From a virus, in the IMG/VR virus record IMGVR_UViG_3300044731_000415, positions 1 through 39,430 of that record: a DNA stretch of 39,430 bases. The stretch is one strand, 5' to 3'. The notes beneath the pieces were generated by a model. It made no database searches. It was not told where the DNA came from and saw only the letters and a list, made by a program, of their open reading frames with translations. The position numbers and the translations under genes are program-made. Shown piece after piece: positions 23,674 through 30,799 of the stretch (its first letter is position 1; each line of letters opens with the position of its first letter).

Positions 23674-24056
23674 AAACCTCAGAGCTAATAGGCACTGCCC
23701 TTGATTGGGCCGTGGCGAAGTGTGAAGGGCGGCAAGAGCCGGAACTGGTGAACAACTTTGCCGTGGCTTGGTACACATGGCCCAACACGCACTACTCAAC
23801 CGACTGGGCACAAGGCGGGCCAATCATCGAGCGGGAGGATATCTCTTTCCGCAAGTACCATCGCCCAGACAGTGAAGCGCACGGAAAGTATTACGCCCGC
23901 CTTTGTCGTGAAAGCGGCACTCTTGTTGGCTGGCACAAAACAACGGGATTCCAACAAACTGGCCCCACGCCCCTTATCGCAGCCATGCGCTGTTATGTGG
24001 CAAGTAAGCTTGGCGATGATGTAACCCTTCCCCCTGAACTGGAGCAATCAGCATGA
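23670..24056 (+). CDS. DUF2591 (NinX-like) family protein
   Basis: 128 residues from ATG 23670: MKTSELIGTALDWAVAKCEG, then STDWAQGGPIIEREDISFRK and TGPTPLIAAMRCYVASKLGD. This is the DUF2591 family, which includes NinX-type proteins of lambdoid phages. The usual length is about 120 residues, so it appears complete. It has no known enzyme activity. ATGA overlaps at both ends tie it to neighbours. Confidence 0.85.
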   Translation: MKTSELIGTALDWAVAKCEGRQEPELVNNFAVAWYTWPNTHYSTDWAQGGPIIEREDISFRKYHRPDSEAHGKYYARLCRESGTLVGWHKTTGFQQTGPTPLIAAMRCYVASKLGDDVTLPPELEQSA

Positions 24057-24382
24057 ACGCACCTACAAACCCCGAAGTTATCCTAGCCGCCGTGGTCGAT
24101 CGCATGGCCACCATCAAGGCGCAGATCGCCGCCCTGACCGACGAGCAAAACAACCTCCGCGACACGCTAATCGACTCAGGCCTGAGCACTATCGACGGCA
24201 CGCTACACCGCGCCGCCGTGAGCCATTGCGCCGGCCGGACTTCGATTGACTGGCAATCAATCGCTTTGCATTTCAAGCCTTCGCGCCAGCTTATGACCGC
24301 GCACACATCAACCGGCGAGCCTTACTACACCGTGAAGCTTTCCGCCAAGCCGGCCGAACGCCGGGAAAGGGTAAAAGCATGA
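24053..24382 (+). CDS. Helical accessory protein, unknown function
   Basis: 109 residues: an N-terminal helix (VILAAVVDRMATIKAQIAAL then TDEQNNLRDTLIDSGLSTID) with heptad spacing suggests a short coiled coil, followed by GTLHRAAVSHCAGRTSIDWQ and a beta-type C-terminus. Similar proteins with LRDxLxxSGLSTIDG...RTTIDW occur on plasmids and phages as unknowns. Overlaps ATGA with both neighbours. Confidence 0.65.
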   Translation: MNAPTNPEVILAAVVDRMATIKAQIAALTDEQNNLRDTLIDSGLSTIDGTLHRAAVSHCAGRTSIDWQSIALHFKPSRQLMTAHTSTGEPYYTVKLSAKPAERRERVKA

Positions 24383-24621
24383 GCCGCTTTGTTTTGCATT
24401 TCCTGGGCGATATCGACCGCGACGAACTAAACACCCGCAGCACGCGCTCGGGTGCATACGTCCGGGAATACGCCACCCTGGAAACGATACCCGAGCATGA
24501 CCGCCGCCAATTTGCTTCGATGCTAGAGCACGGTGAACGCGTCACAAGTTGCGGATCATACGTTTACCAGATCAGGCCCGACCAAATCAACCGGGGCCAG
24601 ATGGCCCTTGAAGGGATTTAG
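24379..24621 (+). CDS. Small accessory protein, unknown function
   Basis: 80 residues: MSRFVLHFLGDIDRDELNTR, then STRSGAYVREYATLETIPEH and SYVYQIRPDQINRGQMALEG. No known domain. The start overlaps the previous stop (ATGA) and the next gene starts two bases after its stop, so it is part of the same translation train. The composition is GC-rich like the rest of the cassette. Confidence 0.6.
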   Translation: MSRFVLHFLGDIDRDELNTRSTRSGAYVREYATLETIPEHDRRQFASMLEHGERVTSCGSYVYQIRPDQINRGQMALEGI

Positions 24622-24623
24622 CC

Positions 24624-24896
24624 ATGCACTGGACCGACTCTTATGGGTTTATTGAACTCACCATAACCAAAGCACAAGCACGCATCGGGCACCATCAAGG
24701 GCAATGCGATCGAGATATAGCAGACCTTCGCCGCGTGCCTTCGATCAAAAAGCAATTAGACCGGCTGGACCCCGACCGCGTGCGCGAGGTTTTGCGCAAC
24801 TATGGCGCGTGGGATCAAGCCGAATTGTCAGACCATGACGCAAACCTGGGCCGCCTTTTGTGGATCGCTTGCGGCGATATCGTGGAGAGCCTTTAA
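24624..24896 (+). CDS. Helical accessory protein, unknown function
   Basis: 90 residues, mostly helical: AQARIGHHQGQCDRDIADLR, then VPSIKKQLDRLDPDRVREVL and YGAWDQAELSDHDANLGRLL. AGGGATTTAGCC precedes the ATG. The NLGRLLWIACGDI-like end recurs in plasmid and phage unknowns. No catalytic residues visible. Confidence 0.65.
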   Translation: MHWTDSYGFIELTITKAQARIGHHQGQCDRDIADLRRVPSIKKQLDRLDPDRVREVLRNYGAWDQAELSDHDANLGRLLWIACGDIVESL

Positions 24897-24898
24897 TC

Positions 24899-25105
24899 AT
24901 GAAAACTTTCACAATATGCATTGCAAGCATCGACGGAGATTTTGTTAACAGTTACACCGCCCGCACGCTGGACGAAGCAAAAAACGCCGCCTTTGACGCA
25001 TGCGCTCGCGCCTGGGATATGGCCACGCATAACGGGCTATGGATACGCTTTGTCATGGCCGGCGATGTCAGCGTTATCGAGTACCACGACCGGGGCGAAG
25101 CATGA
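24899..25105 (+). CDS. Small accessory protein, unknown function
   Basis: 68 residues from ATG 24899: MKTFTICIASIDGDFVNSYT, then ARTLDEAKNAAFDACARAWD and LWIRFVMAGDVSVIEYHDRG. It looks like a small beta-alpha-beta protein. The family of MKTFTVxxxSxDGDxVNxYxAxxxxEA proteins is seen on plasmids without assigned function. The stop overlaps the next ATG (ATGA). Confidence 0.65.
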   Translation: MKTFTICIASIDGDFVNSYTARTLDEAKNAAFDACARAWDMATHNGLWIRFVMAGDVSVIEYHDRGEA

Positions 25106-25377
25106 AACTAATCACCGCCCGCTATCCCGGCCGCTCTCAATCGGGAGCACCGATTAAACCCGGCGACCAGATCGCTTACGACCCACGAAACAAGCACGCA
25201 TGGCTCGCGCATGAGATCGAGCCCGACCTTGACGAGGAAACGGCCGAAGCCGTGGGGCGATACATGTCCGGCCGCCGAACCGTTTCCGACCATTACCGCA
25301 TAGCCGGCCGCGACTACTACCGAAACAAGGCCGGGCTTTGCGAGGATGCGCCCTGCTGTGGCTGCTGCAATTTTTAA
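25102..25377 (+). CDS. Small protein with C-terminal cysteine cluster
   Basis: 91 residues from ATG 25102: MKLITARYPGRSQSGAPIKP, GDQIAYDPRNKHAWLAHEIE, and an end with CEDAPCCGCCNF. Five cysteines in the last 14 residues suggest metal or Fe-S binding or a redox role (inference). The start overlaps the preceding stop (ATGA). No family name can be given with confidence. Confidence 0.65.
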   Translation: MKLITARYPGRSQSGAPIKPGDQIAYDPRNKHAWLAHEIEPDLDEETAEAVGRYMSGRRTVSDHYRIAGRDYYRNKAGLCEDAPCCGCCNF

Positions 25378-25388
25378 GGATGAAAACC

Positions 25389-25661
25389 ATGAACGAACGC
25401 TTTACACGGATTAAAAACGACATCAACGGCAACCCGCGCCACATTGTGCATTTCACGGACTGCGAGCCGCCCGAAATGGCCGACCAATTAAGGGCCGACT
25501 ACACAATTTTGCAACGCTACGAGATGGCAGTGCATAGCGCACGCCCCCACGGGGGCCGCGCCTACCGGGGCCGCGCCTATGGCGGCGGAATTGTTTTCAC
25601 CGCTTACGACTTCGAGCTTGCCGGCATCATCGAAAAAATTAGAAACGCGAGGCGCACATGA
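25389..25661 (+). CDS. Small accessory protein with Gly/Arg/Tyr repeat
   Basis: 90 residues from ATG 25389, chosen because AAGGATG precedes it. An alternative ATG at 25380 overlaps that signal. Sequence: MNERFTRIKNDINGNPRHIV, then CEPPEMADQLRADYTILQRY and a repeat HGGRAYRGRAYGGGIVFTAY. Similar to plasmid unknowns that begin IKNDVNGNPRYYVPF-like. The repeat may be a flexible loop. The stop overlaps the next start (ATGA). Confidence 0.65.
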   Translation: MNERFTRIKNDINGNPRHIVHFTDCEPPEMADQLRADYTILQRYEMAVHSARPHGGRAYRGRAYGGGIVFTAYDFELAGIIEKIRNARRT

Positions 25662-26356
25662 ACGGTTTTCTTTTTTACCGGGGCGCAAGCCCCATCGATA
25701 ACGCCCCGCTGATCGGAATCGCCACATTGACGAGCGAAAACAGCAAAACCGGCGACATGATCCAGACTTGGATTTTGAGAGAGGATATCAGCCCGACCGA
25801 AGCACGCCGAACCGGCGAGGATCGGTCCTTTTGTGGCGACTGCCCCGTTAAAAAGCCCTGCTATGTGAACTGGGCACATGCGCCGCTGAAGATATGGAAC
25901 GCCTACCACCATGGCGGATATATCGACTTGCGCCGAAAGCCTGCAATGATGCGCCGCATAGTATCCGGCCGCACTGTACGAATGGGCGCGGCAGGCGACC
26001 CCGCCATGATTCCCTTACAGCACTGGGCCCGAGTATTGGAAGGCGCGGACGGCTGGACCGGTTACAGCCACCAATGGCTCGAACCATGGGCTCAGCCTAT
26101 GCGCGAATTGTGCATGGCATCAGTGGAGACCTTGGCCGATCAAGACTTGGCCCGTTCAATGGGTTGGAGAACCTACCGTATACGCCGCCAGGATGAACCG
26201 CTAGCAAGCAATGAGATCGCCTGCCCCAGCGACACAACCGGCCGGCAGTGCATCACCTGTAAAGCCTGCGATGGCGCACTGAAACCCGCCGCCGCCAGCG
26301 TAGCGATTATCATCCACGGACCCCGCGCGAAAGCCTTTGAAAGGGCGCACGCATGA
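25658..26356 (+). CDS. Cysteine-cluster protein (gene-88/DUF7227-like), unknown function
   Basis: 232 residues, the largest of the cassette. Cys59, Cys62 and Cys68 (FCGDCPVKKPC) and Cys189, Cys198, Cys201 and Cys204 (CPSDTTGRQCITCKAC) look like two metal or Fe-S sites. Other conserved parts are KIWNAYHHGGYIDLRRKPAM, RMGAAGDPAMIPLQHWARVL and TGYSHQW. Related proteins are common on phages and plasmids, where the C-terminal Cys motif resembles the gene-88/DUF7227 type. I give that name at low confidence. ATGA overlaps on both sides. Confidence 0.7.
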   Translation: MNGFLFYRGASPIDNAPLIGIATLTSENSKTGDMIQTWILREDISPTEARRTGEDRSFCGDCPVKKPCYVNWAHAPLKIWNAYHHGGYIDLRRKPAMMRRIVSGRTVRMGAAGDPAMIPLQHWARVLEGADGWTGYSHQWLEPWAQPMRELCMASVETLADQDLARSMGWRTYRIRRQDEPLASNEIACPSDTTGRQCITCKACDGALKPAAASVAIIIHGPRAKAFERAHA

Positions 26357-26646
26357 AGGCCCGACCATTTTTCACCTTCGCGCCCGCTGGAGACTTCGAG
26401 CGGGAATTTTTCCGACTGGTCGACGATTACCGAGCACGCAACCCGCGCGGACTTTCGGGAACCATAGCCGAGAAGGGAAGCTTTCAGGTTTTCACGCCGC
26501 CGAAAACGACTCACCCGATACTGTTCGCCGCGCAAATGGTAAGCCGTAGGGATTACCGCATAGCCGACCCCTACGGGCCCGCTGGCATGGTGGAGTGCGA
26601 AGGCAGCTTGCTGTTCTACGGGCTTGCGATACACTCGCCCGGATGA
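26353..26646 (+). CDS. Small accessory protein, unknown function
   Basis: 97 residues: MKARPFFTFAPAGDFEREFF, then RLVDDYRARNPRGLSGTIAE and FQVFTPPKTTHPILFAAQMV. Alpha/beta in appearance, with no membrane helix and a single Cys. It overlaps its neighbours by ATGA at both ends. No family recognised, but the tight coupling to the cysteine-cluster gene suggests joint use. Confidence 0.6.
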   Translation: MKARPFFTFAPAGDFEREFFRLVDDYRARNPRGLSGTIAEKGSFQVFTPPKTTHPILFAAQMVSRRDYRIADPYGPAGMVECEGSLLFYGLAIHSPG

Positions 26647-26843
26647 ATCCTTTCGTTGAAATGAACGAAGGCATGGCCGAGATTCTCTCGGCTTTGCCCG
26701 ATCAATTCGAACACCCTGCAACTGCCGCCGCCGCACTGGCCGCGGCTTTTGTCGTGCACTGCCGCGCCTGGGGTATACCCGACGAGACCGCACAAACGCT
26801 TATCACCGCCGCCCTAGCCGATTACACAATCACGAAGCATTGA
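26643..26843 (+). CDS. Small helical protein, last gene of the cassette
   Basis: 66 residues from ATG 26643: MNPFVEMNEGMAEILSALPD, then QFEHPATAAAALAAAFVVHC and WGIPDETAQTLITAALADYT. Helical, Ala-rich, possibly a small bundle. Its 3' end overlaps the 3' end of the opposing Toprim gene by 30 bases, so two transcription units converge here without an obvious terminator. Confidence 0.65.
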   Translation: MNPFVEMNEGMAEILSALPDQFEHPATAAAALAAAFVVHCRAWGIPDETAQTLITAALADYTITKH

Positions 26844-27596
26844 CCGCACCGCACCGAGACCAGCTCTCACATGCAAATCATTAGCATCATCGCCAAGCGT
26901 AGGACTCATGCACCACGGCAAACCCGAAGCCTTAGCCACCCGCTGGCCCGTACCGCTCGAATCATGATCGGCAACGATACGCCCGCCCGTGATTTTGGCC
27001 ACATGCGCCAGGTTACCCGCGCTGAAGCACACCACCACCCGCACATCAGAAAACCGCAACGCCGCTTGCACGCTTAGCCCGGTCGCGTAGCCTTCGACTA
27101 GCCACGGCTCCCGACCCCGACCGAGCACGAACACCGCGCCTTTCGCACGCGTGCCTGGTATGAAGCGTTTTTCACCACTGACTTGGATTCTCTGGGCGCC
27201 CACCACCCGCTGCGTATTCACATCCCTCATGGGTACGATCAGCTCTTCACCAACGACTAGCCCCTTTGCATCTGGGAATCCCTTGGCTTTCAGATAGGGA
27301 TGCTGCGCCATGGTTGCCTTGTTGATCAGCTCCTGCGCTTGCTTGGCCGCCCGTGCGTGCTTGATACGCTCTTCACTATCGTCAAAGTATTTGATGAACT
27401 GACTTACCTTCTCACCATACCGGGCGAACGATTCCATGGTGGCCCAGTTCTTCACCACTCCTGAGTTGCCATCAAAGATGTAAGCACCATTCCTCTTGCG
27501 TGGCTTATCTACCGTGGGTACTCGGTGCCACCTGCCATCAGGTATGGCATGGTTGATGATCAGTCCATGGGCCTGTGCATGTGCAACAAAACTCAT
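26814..27596 (-). CDS. Toprim-domain primase-like protein
   Basis: 260 residues. The Toprim signature is in the C-terminal half: Glu168 in WLVEGYATGLSVQAALRF, and Asp210/Asp212 in GGRIVADHDSSGTGQRVA, followed by DDANDLHVRAG. The N-terminal half has HAIPDGRWHRVPTVDKPRKR and a helical linker, as in the plasmid/phage Toprim primases (TraC/DUF-type), without a CHC2 zinc finger. It probably makes primers or acts in replication initiation with the helicase upstream. It overlaps the next gene upstream by ATGA. Confidence 0.85.
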   Translation of the reverse strand: MSFVAHAQAHGLIINHAIPDGRWHRVPTVDKPRKRNGAYIFDGNSGVVKNWATMESFARYGEKVSQFIKYFDDSEERIKHARAAKQAQELINKATMAQHPYLKAKGFPDAKGLVVGEELIVPMRDVNTQRVVGAQRIQVSGEKRFIPGTRAKGAVFVLGRGREPWLVEGYATGLSVQAALRFSDVRVVVCFSAGNLAHVAKITGGRIVADHDSSGTGQRVAKASGLPWCMSPTLGDDANDLHVRAGLGAVRSMLRDCVIG

Positions 27597-28276
27597 GCGT
27601 TCTTCTCCTCAAGGAACTTGTCTATAGCGTTTATAAGCTCCGCCCTGTCAGTGTATTTCTCGTAAAAATCTTCTGCTTCATTTAGCGTCAGCCCCACCCA
27701 TTCACGTTTTGGAATTACTTTTTCGTGGTATGTCTGATCGTTCATTACTGCCATAGCAAGTGACTCGCATGTTTTGCACGGCGTAGGGTCTTTGTAAAGC
27801 GCAGTCCATCGCTCAGGATGACGACCAATATCTGCTGGTATGTGCGTGATGACATTACCTTCAATAAAGTTGTGCATCCACGCCACCGGCTCCTCCTCAG
27901 GCTTCGGCGCGTACACCAACAAGTGCTGCCAAACACGCGGATCAACAGTGTCAGCCTCAGACCCCAACCGATCAACGCAGTCCATCAATTCATCGGTCAA
28001 CGAACGTGCTTGGCTCAGGGCGTCAATCTCCTCATCCGTCAACCCAACCCACTCACGCTTTGGTGGTGCGGTGTAGAGTGGAATCTTTGGCAGGTTTACT
28101 ATTGTTGGCGTATGCCACGATGTAAGTTTGGCCCACTCAAGTTTTTGCTTTTCCACATTAATAAACGCCACAGGCTCTTGCTCTGTCTGCTGTAGGCAGC
28201 AATGCCCACAACGTGGACACTCAAAGTCATCAAGATATGACCTTGGCTTCTGGTGCATGTTGTGATCCCCACTCAT
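27593..28276 (-). CDS. Modular protein with two EPVAW/KREWVGLT units and a zinc knuckle
   Basis: 227 residues from ATG 28276 (GGGGGGAAGG five bases upstream). The N-terminus has FECPRCGHCC, a probable zinc site. Two modules follow: EQEPVAFINV...PLYTAPPKREWVGLTDEEID, and EEEPVAWMHNF...PKREWVGLTLNEAEDFYEKY. The same modules appear once each in genes 37027-37374 and 38060-38494, and KREWVG alone in 37367-37621. Very frequent in proteobacterial phages, function unknown. The start overlaps the stop of the small HTH gene (ATGA). Confidence 0.75.
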   Translation of the reverse strand: MSGDHNMHQKPRSYLDDFECPRCGHCCLQQTEQEPVAFINVEKQKLEWAKLTSWHTPTIVNLPKIPLYTAPPKREWVGLTDEEIDALSQARSLTDELMDCVDRLGSEADTVDPRVWQHLLVYAPKPEEEPVAWMHNFIEGNVITHIPADIGRHPERWTALYKDPTPCKTCESLAMAVMNDQTYHEKVIPKREWVGLTLNEAEDFYEKYTDRAELINAIDKFLEEKNA

Positions 28277-28449
28277 ACCTTCCCCCCAAGTAGTAGCCTC
28301 AATGAATCCATGACCCAGTACTTCGGGCCTGTCGTTATCCCCGCGGCGATGCGCCATATCGATGACTGCGTTACACCAATTGACTTGGCAATCTGGTGAT
28401 GCGTCATGCCCCTAGCTTCCAGCGCTCTCACTATTTCCTGTGGTGTCAT
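28273..28449 (-). CDS. 58-residue Cro/CI-type helix-turn-helix protein
   Basis: A short frame from ATG 28449 to TGA 28273 that exactly bridges the helicase and the 227-residue gene, overlapping each by ATGA. Sequence: MTPQEIVRALEARGMTHHQI, AKSIGVTQSSIWRIAAGITT, ending LRLLLGGKV. The helix-turn-helix (MTHHQIAKSIGVTQSSIWRI) is of the Cro/CI/XRE kind. It is probably a regulator or DNA-binding cofactor of this replication operon. The plus-strand frames here are shadows. Confidence 0.8.
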   Translation of the reverse strand: MTPQEIVRALEARGMTHHQIAKSIGVTQSSIWRIAAGITTGPKYWVMDSLRLLLGGKV

Positions 28450-29969
28450 ACCAACCTCCTGCCGAACTTACTCTTTGCATACTTGATGACCTGCTGTTTG
28501 ATCTTGTTCTGTGTAACCATCCTTGGCTCCACAAAGATCGCCTCGTGAAACTTCCACTTAGGCCAATCCCCCGTCAGGTTCTTGTACTGAGCCTTGGCAA
28601 ATCGCTCAGCCGCCGCAAGATCCCCGCGCTTCCTGTCTTTGCTGATCTGCACAATCTCCCACCAAACCAGCCGCTTATCCGACATCCAATCCGATGACTT
28701 GGTGCCGCCAAACTCCACCATCTGACCCTGCACAGCAAATACATTGCTCATTGCCCTGCGCTCTGACCCGCACGATGGACACACCCGACCGCGGAACATG
28801 TACCCGCACGCCGTGCATTTGATCTCTGCCTTCTCTTTCTCAGTAGGCTCCTTGCGTACCTTGGCATCCAGCTTTCCATCCTCTAATTCCTGTACGCCAT
28901 GGGCAAATACCTCTACCTGATCCTCCCAGAACCGGGTCAGATTGCCTGCGTGATCAAGCCACACAGCGTATTCTTTGCCGGGATGCGGGCGCATAACCCT
29001 GCCCATCTGCTGAATGTGACCCGATAATGATTTTCTATATGGCCTGGCACATACACCGATTTTAATATCTGTAACATCAAATCCTTTTGCCAATGCTTCA
29101 CAAGATATTAATCCGATAATATCGCTATCAGGTTTTCTGAACTCTTCGATTAATTCCCTGCGTCGTTCGTTATTACCATCTTTATAACTGATCTGCTGGA
29201 AGTTATAACCTCTCTGTGCAAACTCCCTGCACAATTCCTCACCGTGTGCAACGGTTGCGCTAAATACAATGGTTTTAACTGGGCCATTAAAGTGTTTATT
29301 GGTAGCTTCAACCCACTCGGACACAATGTCTCCGACGATCTCAACCCCTTGTTTTTCCATATCTTTTTCTGCCCACTCGCCATCGAACTTAACCTCGGCG
29401 CCACGCATATCCATTTCGGATTTCGCTACAAACATTTTAACGGGCACTAACCAACCGTCATTAATTAGTTTATCGGTCGTGGTGCTATTTACTACGTTAG
29501 TAAATATCTTTGATAATCCTTTTGTAAATGGCGTTGCAGTTAATCCAACAACAATTGCATCAGGATATTTTTCAATCGCATTAATTACTGAACGGTGTAA
29601 TACATGCGCCTCATCTACCACTATAAGCTTTGGAGCGTTATCTATCTTGCGTCTTGCTAATGTCTGTGCGGATATAACCTGCACATATTCATATGGACGC
29701 CAGCGCCAGTGATCCGCCTGTATAACGCCATGGGATACGCCATACCTATCCAGTGTTGCGCTGGTCTGGTCTACCAGTGACACCCGATCGCATATGAACC
29801 AAGCCACGTTCTGCTTGGCCTTTGCTTCGTTCAACAGATAGCTGGCACTTACAGTCTTGCCCGCTCCGGTGGGCGCCACCAGGATCTGTGACCGGTGCCC
29901 TTTACGGACACCATCACGTAGCTCATCCAGTGCTTTGATTTGGTAGTCACGCAGACTTTCGATCAGCAT
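28446..29969 (-). CDS. SF2 DNA/RNA helicase with zinc ribbon
   Basis: 507 residues. Motifs: N-terminal RDYQIKALDEL (Q-like), Walker A APTGAGKT at 32-39, DEAH at 119-122, TATPF near 144, FSATVAHGEEL, and motif VI QQMGRVMRP. A four-Cys ribbon (CTACGYMFRGRVCPSCG) follows, then a C-terminal extension. This is the DEAD/DEAH-box phage helicase type used in replication, repair or recombination. The start overlaps the 3' end of the parB-like gene, and the stop overlaps the HTH gene. The full motif set is present, so it should be active. Confidence 0.9.
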   Translation of the reverse strand: MLIESLRDYQIKALDELRDGVRKGHRSQILVAPTGAGKTVSASYLLNEAKAKQNVAWFICDRVSLVDQTSATLDRYGVSHGVIQADHWRWRPYEYVQVISAQTLARRKIDNAPKLIVVDEAHVLHRSVINAIEKYPDAIVVGLTATPFTKGLSKIFTNVVNSTTTDKLINDGWLVPVKMFVAKSEMDMRGAEVKFDGEWAEKDMEKQGVEIVGDIVSEWVEATNKHFNGPVKTIVFSATVAHGEELCREFAQRGYNFQQISYKDGNNERRRELIEEFRKPDSDIIGLISCEALAKGFDVTDIKIGVCARPYRKSLSGHIQQMGRVMRPHPGKEYAVWLDHAGNLTRFWEDQVEVFAHGVQELEDGKLDAKVRKEPTEKEKAEIKCTACGYMFRGRVCPSCGSERRAMSNVFAVQGQMVEFGGTKSSDWMSDKRLVWWEIVQISKDRKRGDLAAAERFAKAQYKNLTGDWPKWKFHEAIFVEPRMVTQNKIKQQVIKYAKSKFGRRLV

Positions 29970-30765
29970 GTTTCTTCCAATACAGAACTTGTTTCTTGAG
30001 TTCGGCGCACTCCCGCTGCCACTTGTCTCGGGCCTCGGTAAGGTTGTCGATCGTGGACTGCATCTGCTTCATGGTTTGGTAGTGCTCTGTATCCCTGAGC
30101 GCTGTAAGGATCGTGACTTCCTTGGCCAGCTCTTGGTAGTTATCAAGGATCTCTTGGTACTGCTCATTCAGCTCGTCATAGGCCACCTTCAAGGCGTCAT
30201 ACTTGTCCTGTGCCACGGCTGACTTCAGAACGGGCTTAACGGGCGCTGGAGGCACGTTCTCTGGCTCCTCCTTGTCTACGACCTTGATGGCCTCACGAAG
30301 GCTCATAGCCCCTTTCTTGACCTTCTCTATCACCTCCTTGTCGCCAGACTGCACCACCTTCTTGGCCCGCTCTACTGACTTCTCACCTACCCCGGCACGC
30401 TTAGCCATCTCTTTGGAAGTAATTCCGTCCATGGACGGAATTTGATACTTTCGTAGGGGGGTACCCACGCCTGCCCATGTGCTGCAACTGACTACGGCCA
30501 TGGCCTTTTGTGCTGGTGATAGATGCCTGCGGTGCAGGTTCAGGTCCATGACATAGGACACTGGGTCTTTCCCATCGAACTCATGGAAGGATGGATTGAT
30601 GTCCAGCTGTAAGCAGGCACGGAACCGGTGCCATCCGTCCAGGATCTTGTTCTCATACGTGGTGATGGGTTCACGCTGCCCATGGGCTTTGATGGATTCC
30701 AATAGGTCTTGGAAGTCCTCATCGGGCATGTCAGGGAATGCTGCTGATAACTGGTGTCTTTCCAT
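29947..30765 (-). CDS. ParB-like nuclease/DNA-binding protein with coiled-coil C-terminus
   Basis: 272 residues. ParB/Srx N-terminal features: EDFQDLLESIKAHGQREPIT, KILDGWHRFRACLQL (the LDGxHR signature) and LNLHRRHLSPAQKAMAVV. A HTH follows near residues 118-138 (EMAKRAGVGEKSVERAKKV) and a long charged coiled coil from about 190 to 265. Between the two domains residues 102-118 (TPLRKYQIPSMDGITSK) are encoded by the palindromic element. No ParA is seen nearby. It may act in partition, transcription control or DNA nicking. Its ATG lies just past the array. Confidence 0.85.
   Translation of the reverse strand: MERHQLSAAFPDMPDEDFQDLLESIKAHGQREPITTYENKILDGWHRFRACLQLDINPSFHEFDGKDPVSYVMDLNLHRRHLSPAQKAMAVVSCSTWAGVGTPLRKYQIPSMDGITSKEMAKRAGVGEKSVERAKKVVQSGDKEVIEKVKKGAMSLREAIKVVDKEEPENVPPAPVKPVLKSAVAQDKYDALKVAYDELNEQYQEILDNYQELAKEVTILTALRDTEHYQTMKQMQSTIDNLTEARDKWQRECAELKKQVLYWKKHADRKSA
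30415..30461 (+). repeat. Palindromic element, copy 3 (inside the parB-like gene)
   Basis: Core 30421-30442 is a perfect 22-bp palindrome identical to copy 1. It is followed by TGATACTTTCGTAGGGGGG. Orientation equals copy 2. It is read in frame on the minus strand and forms the linker between the ParB/Srx domain and the HTH. Confidence 0.85.
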
Positions 30766-30799
30766 ATCTCTCTCTTAGTTAATGACGCTCGGTGACTTT

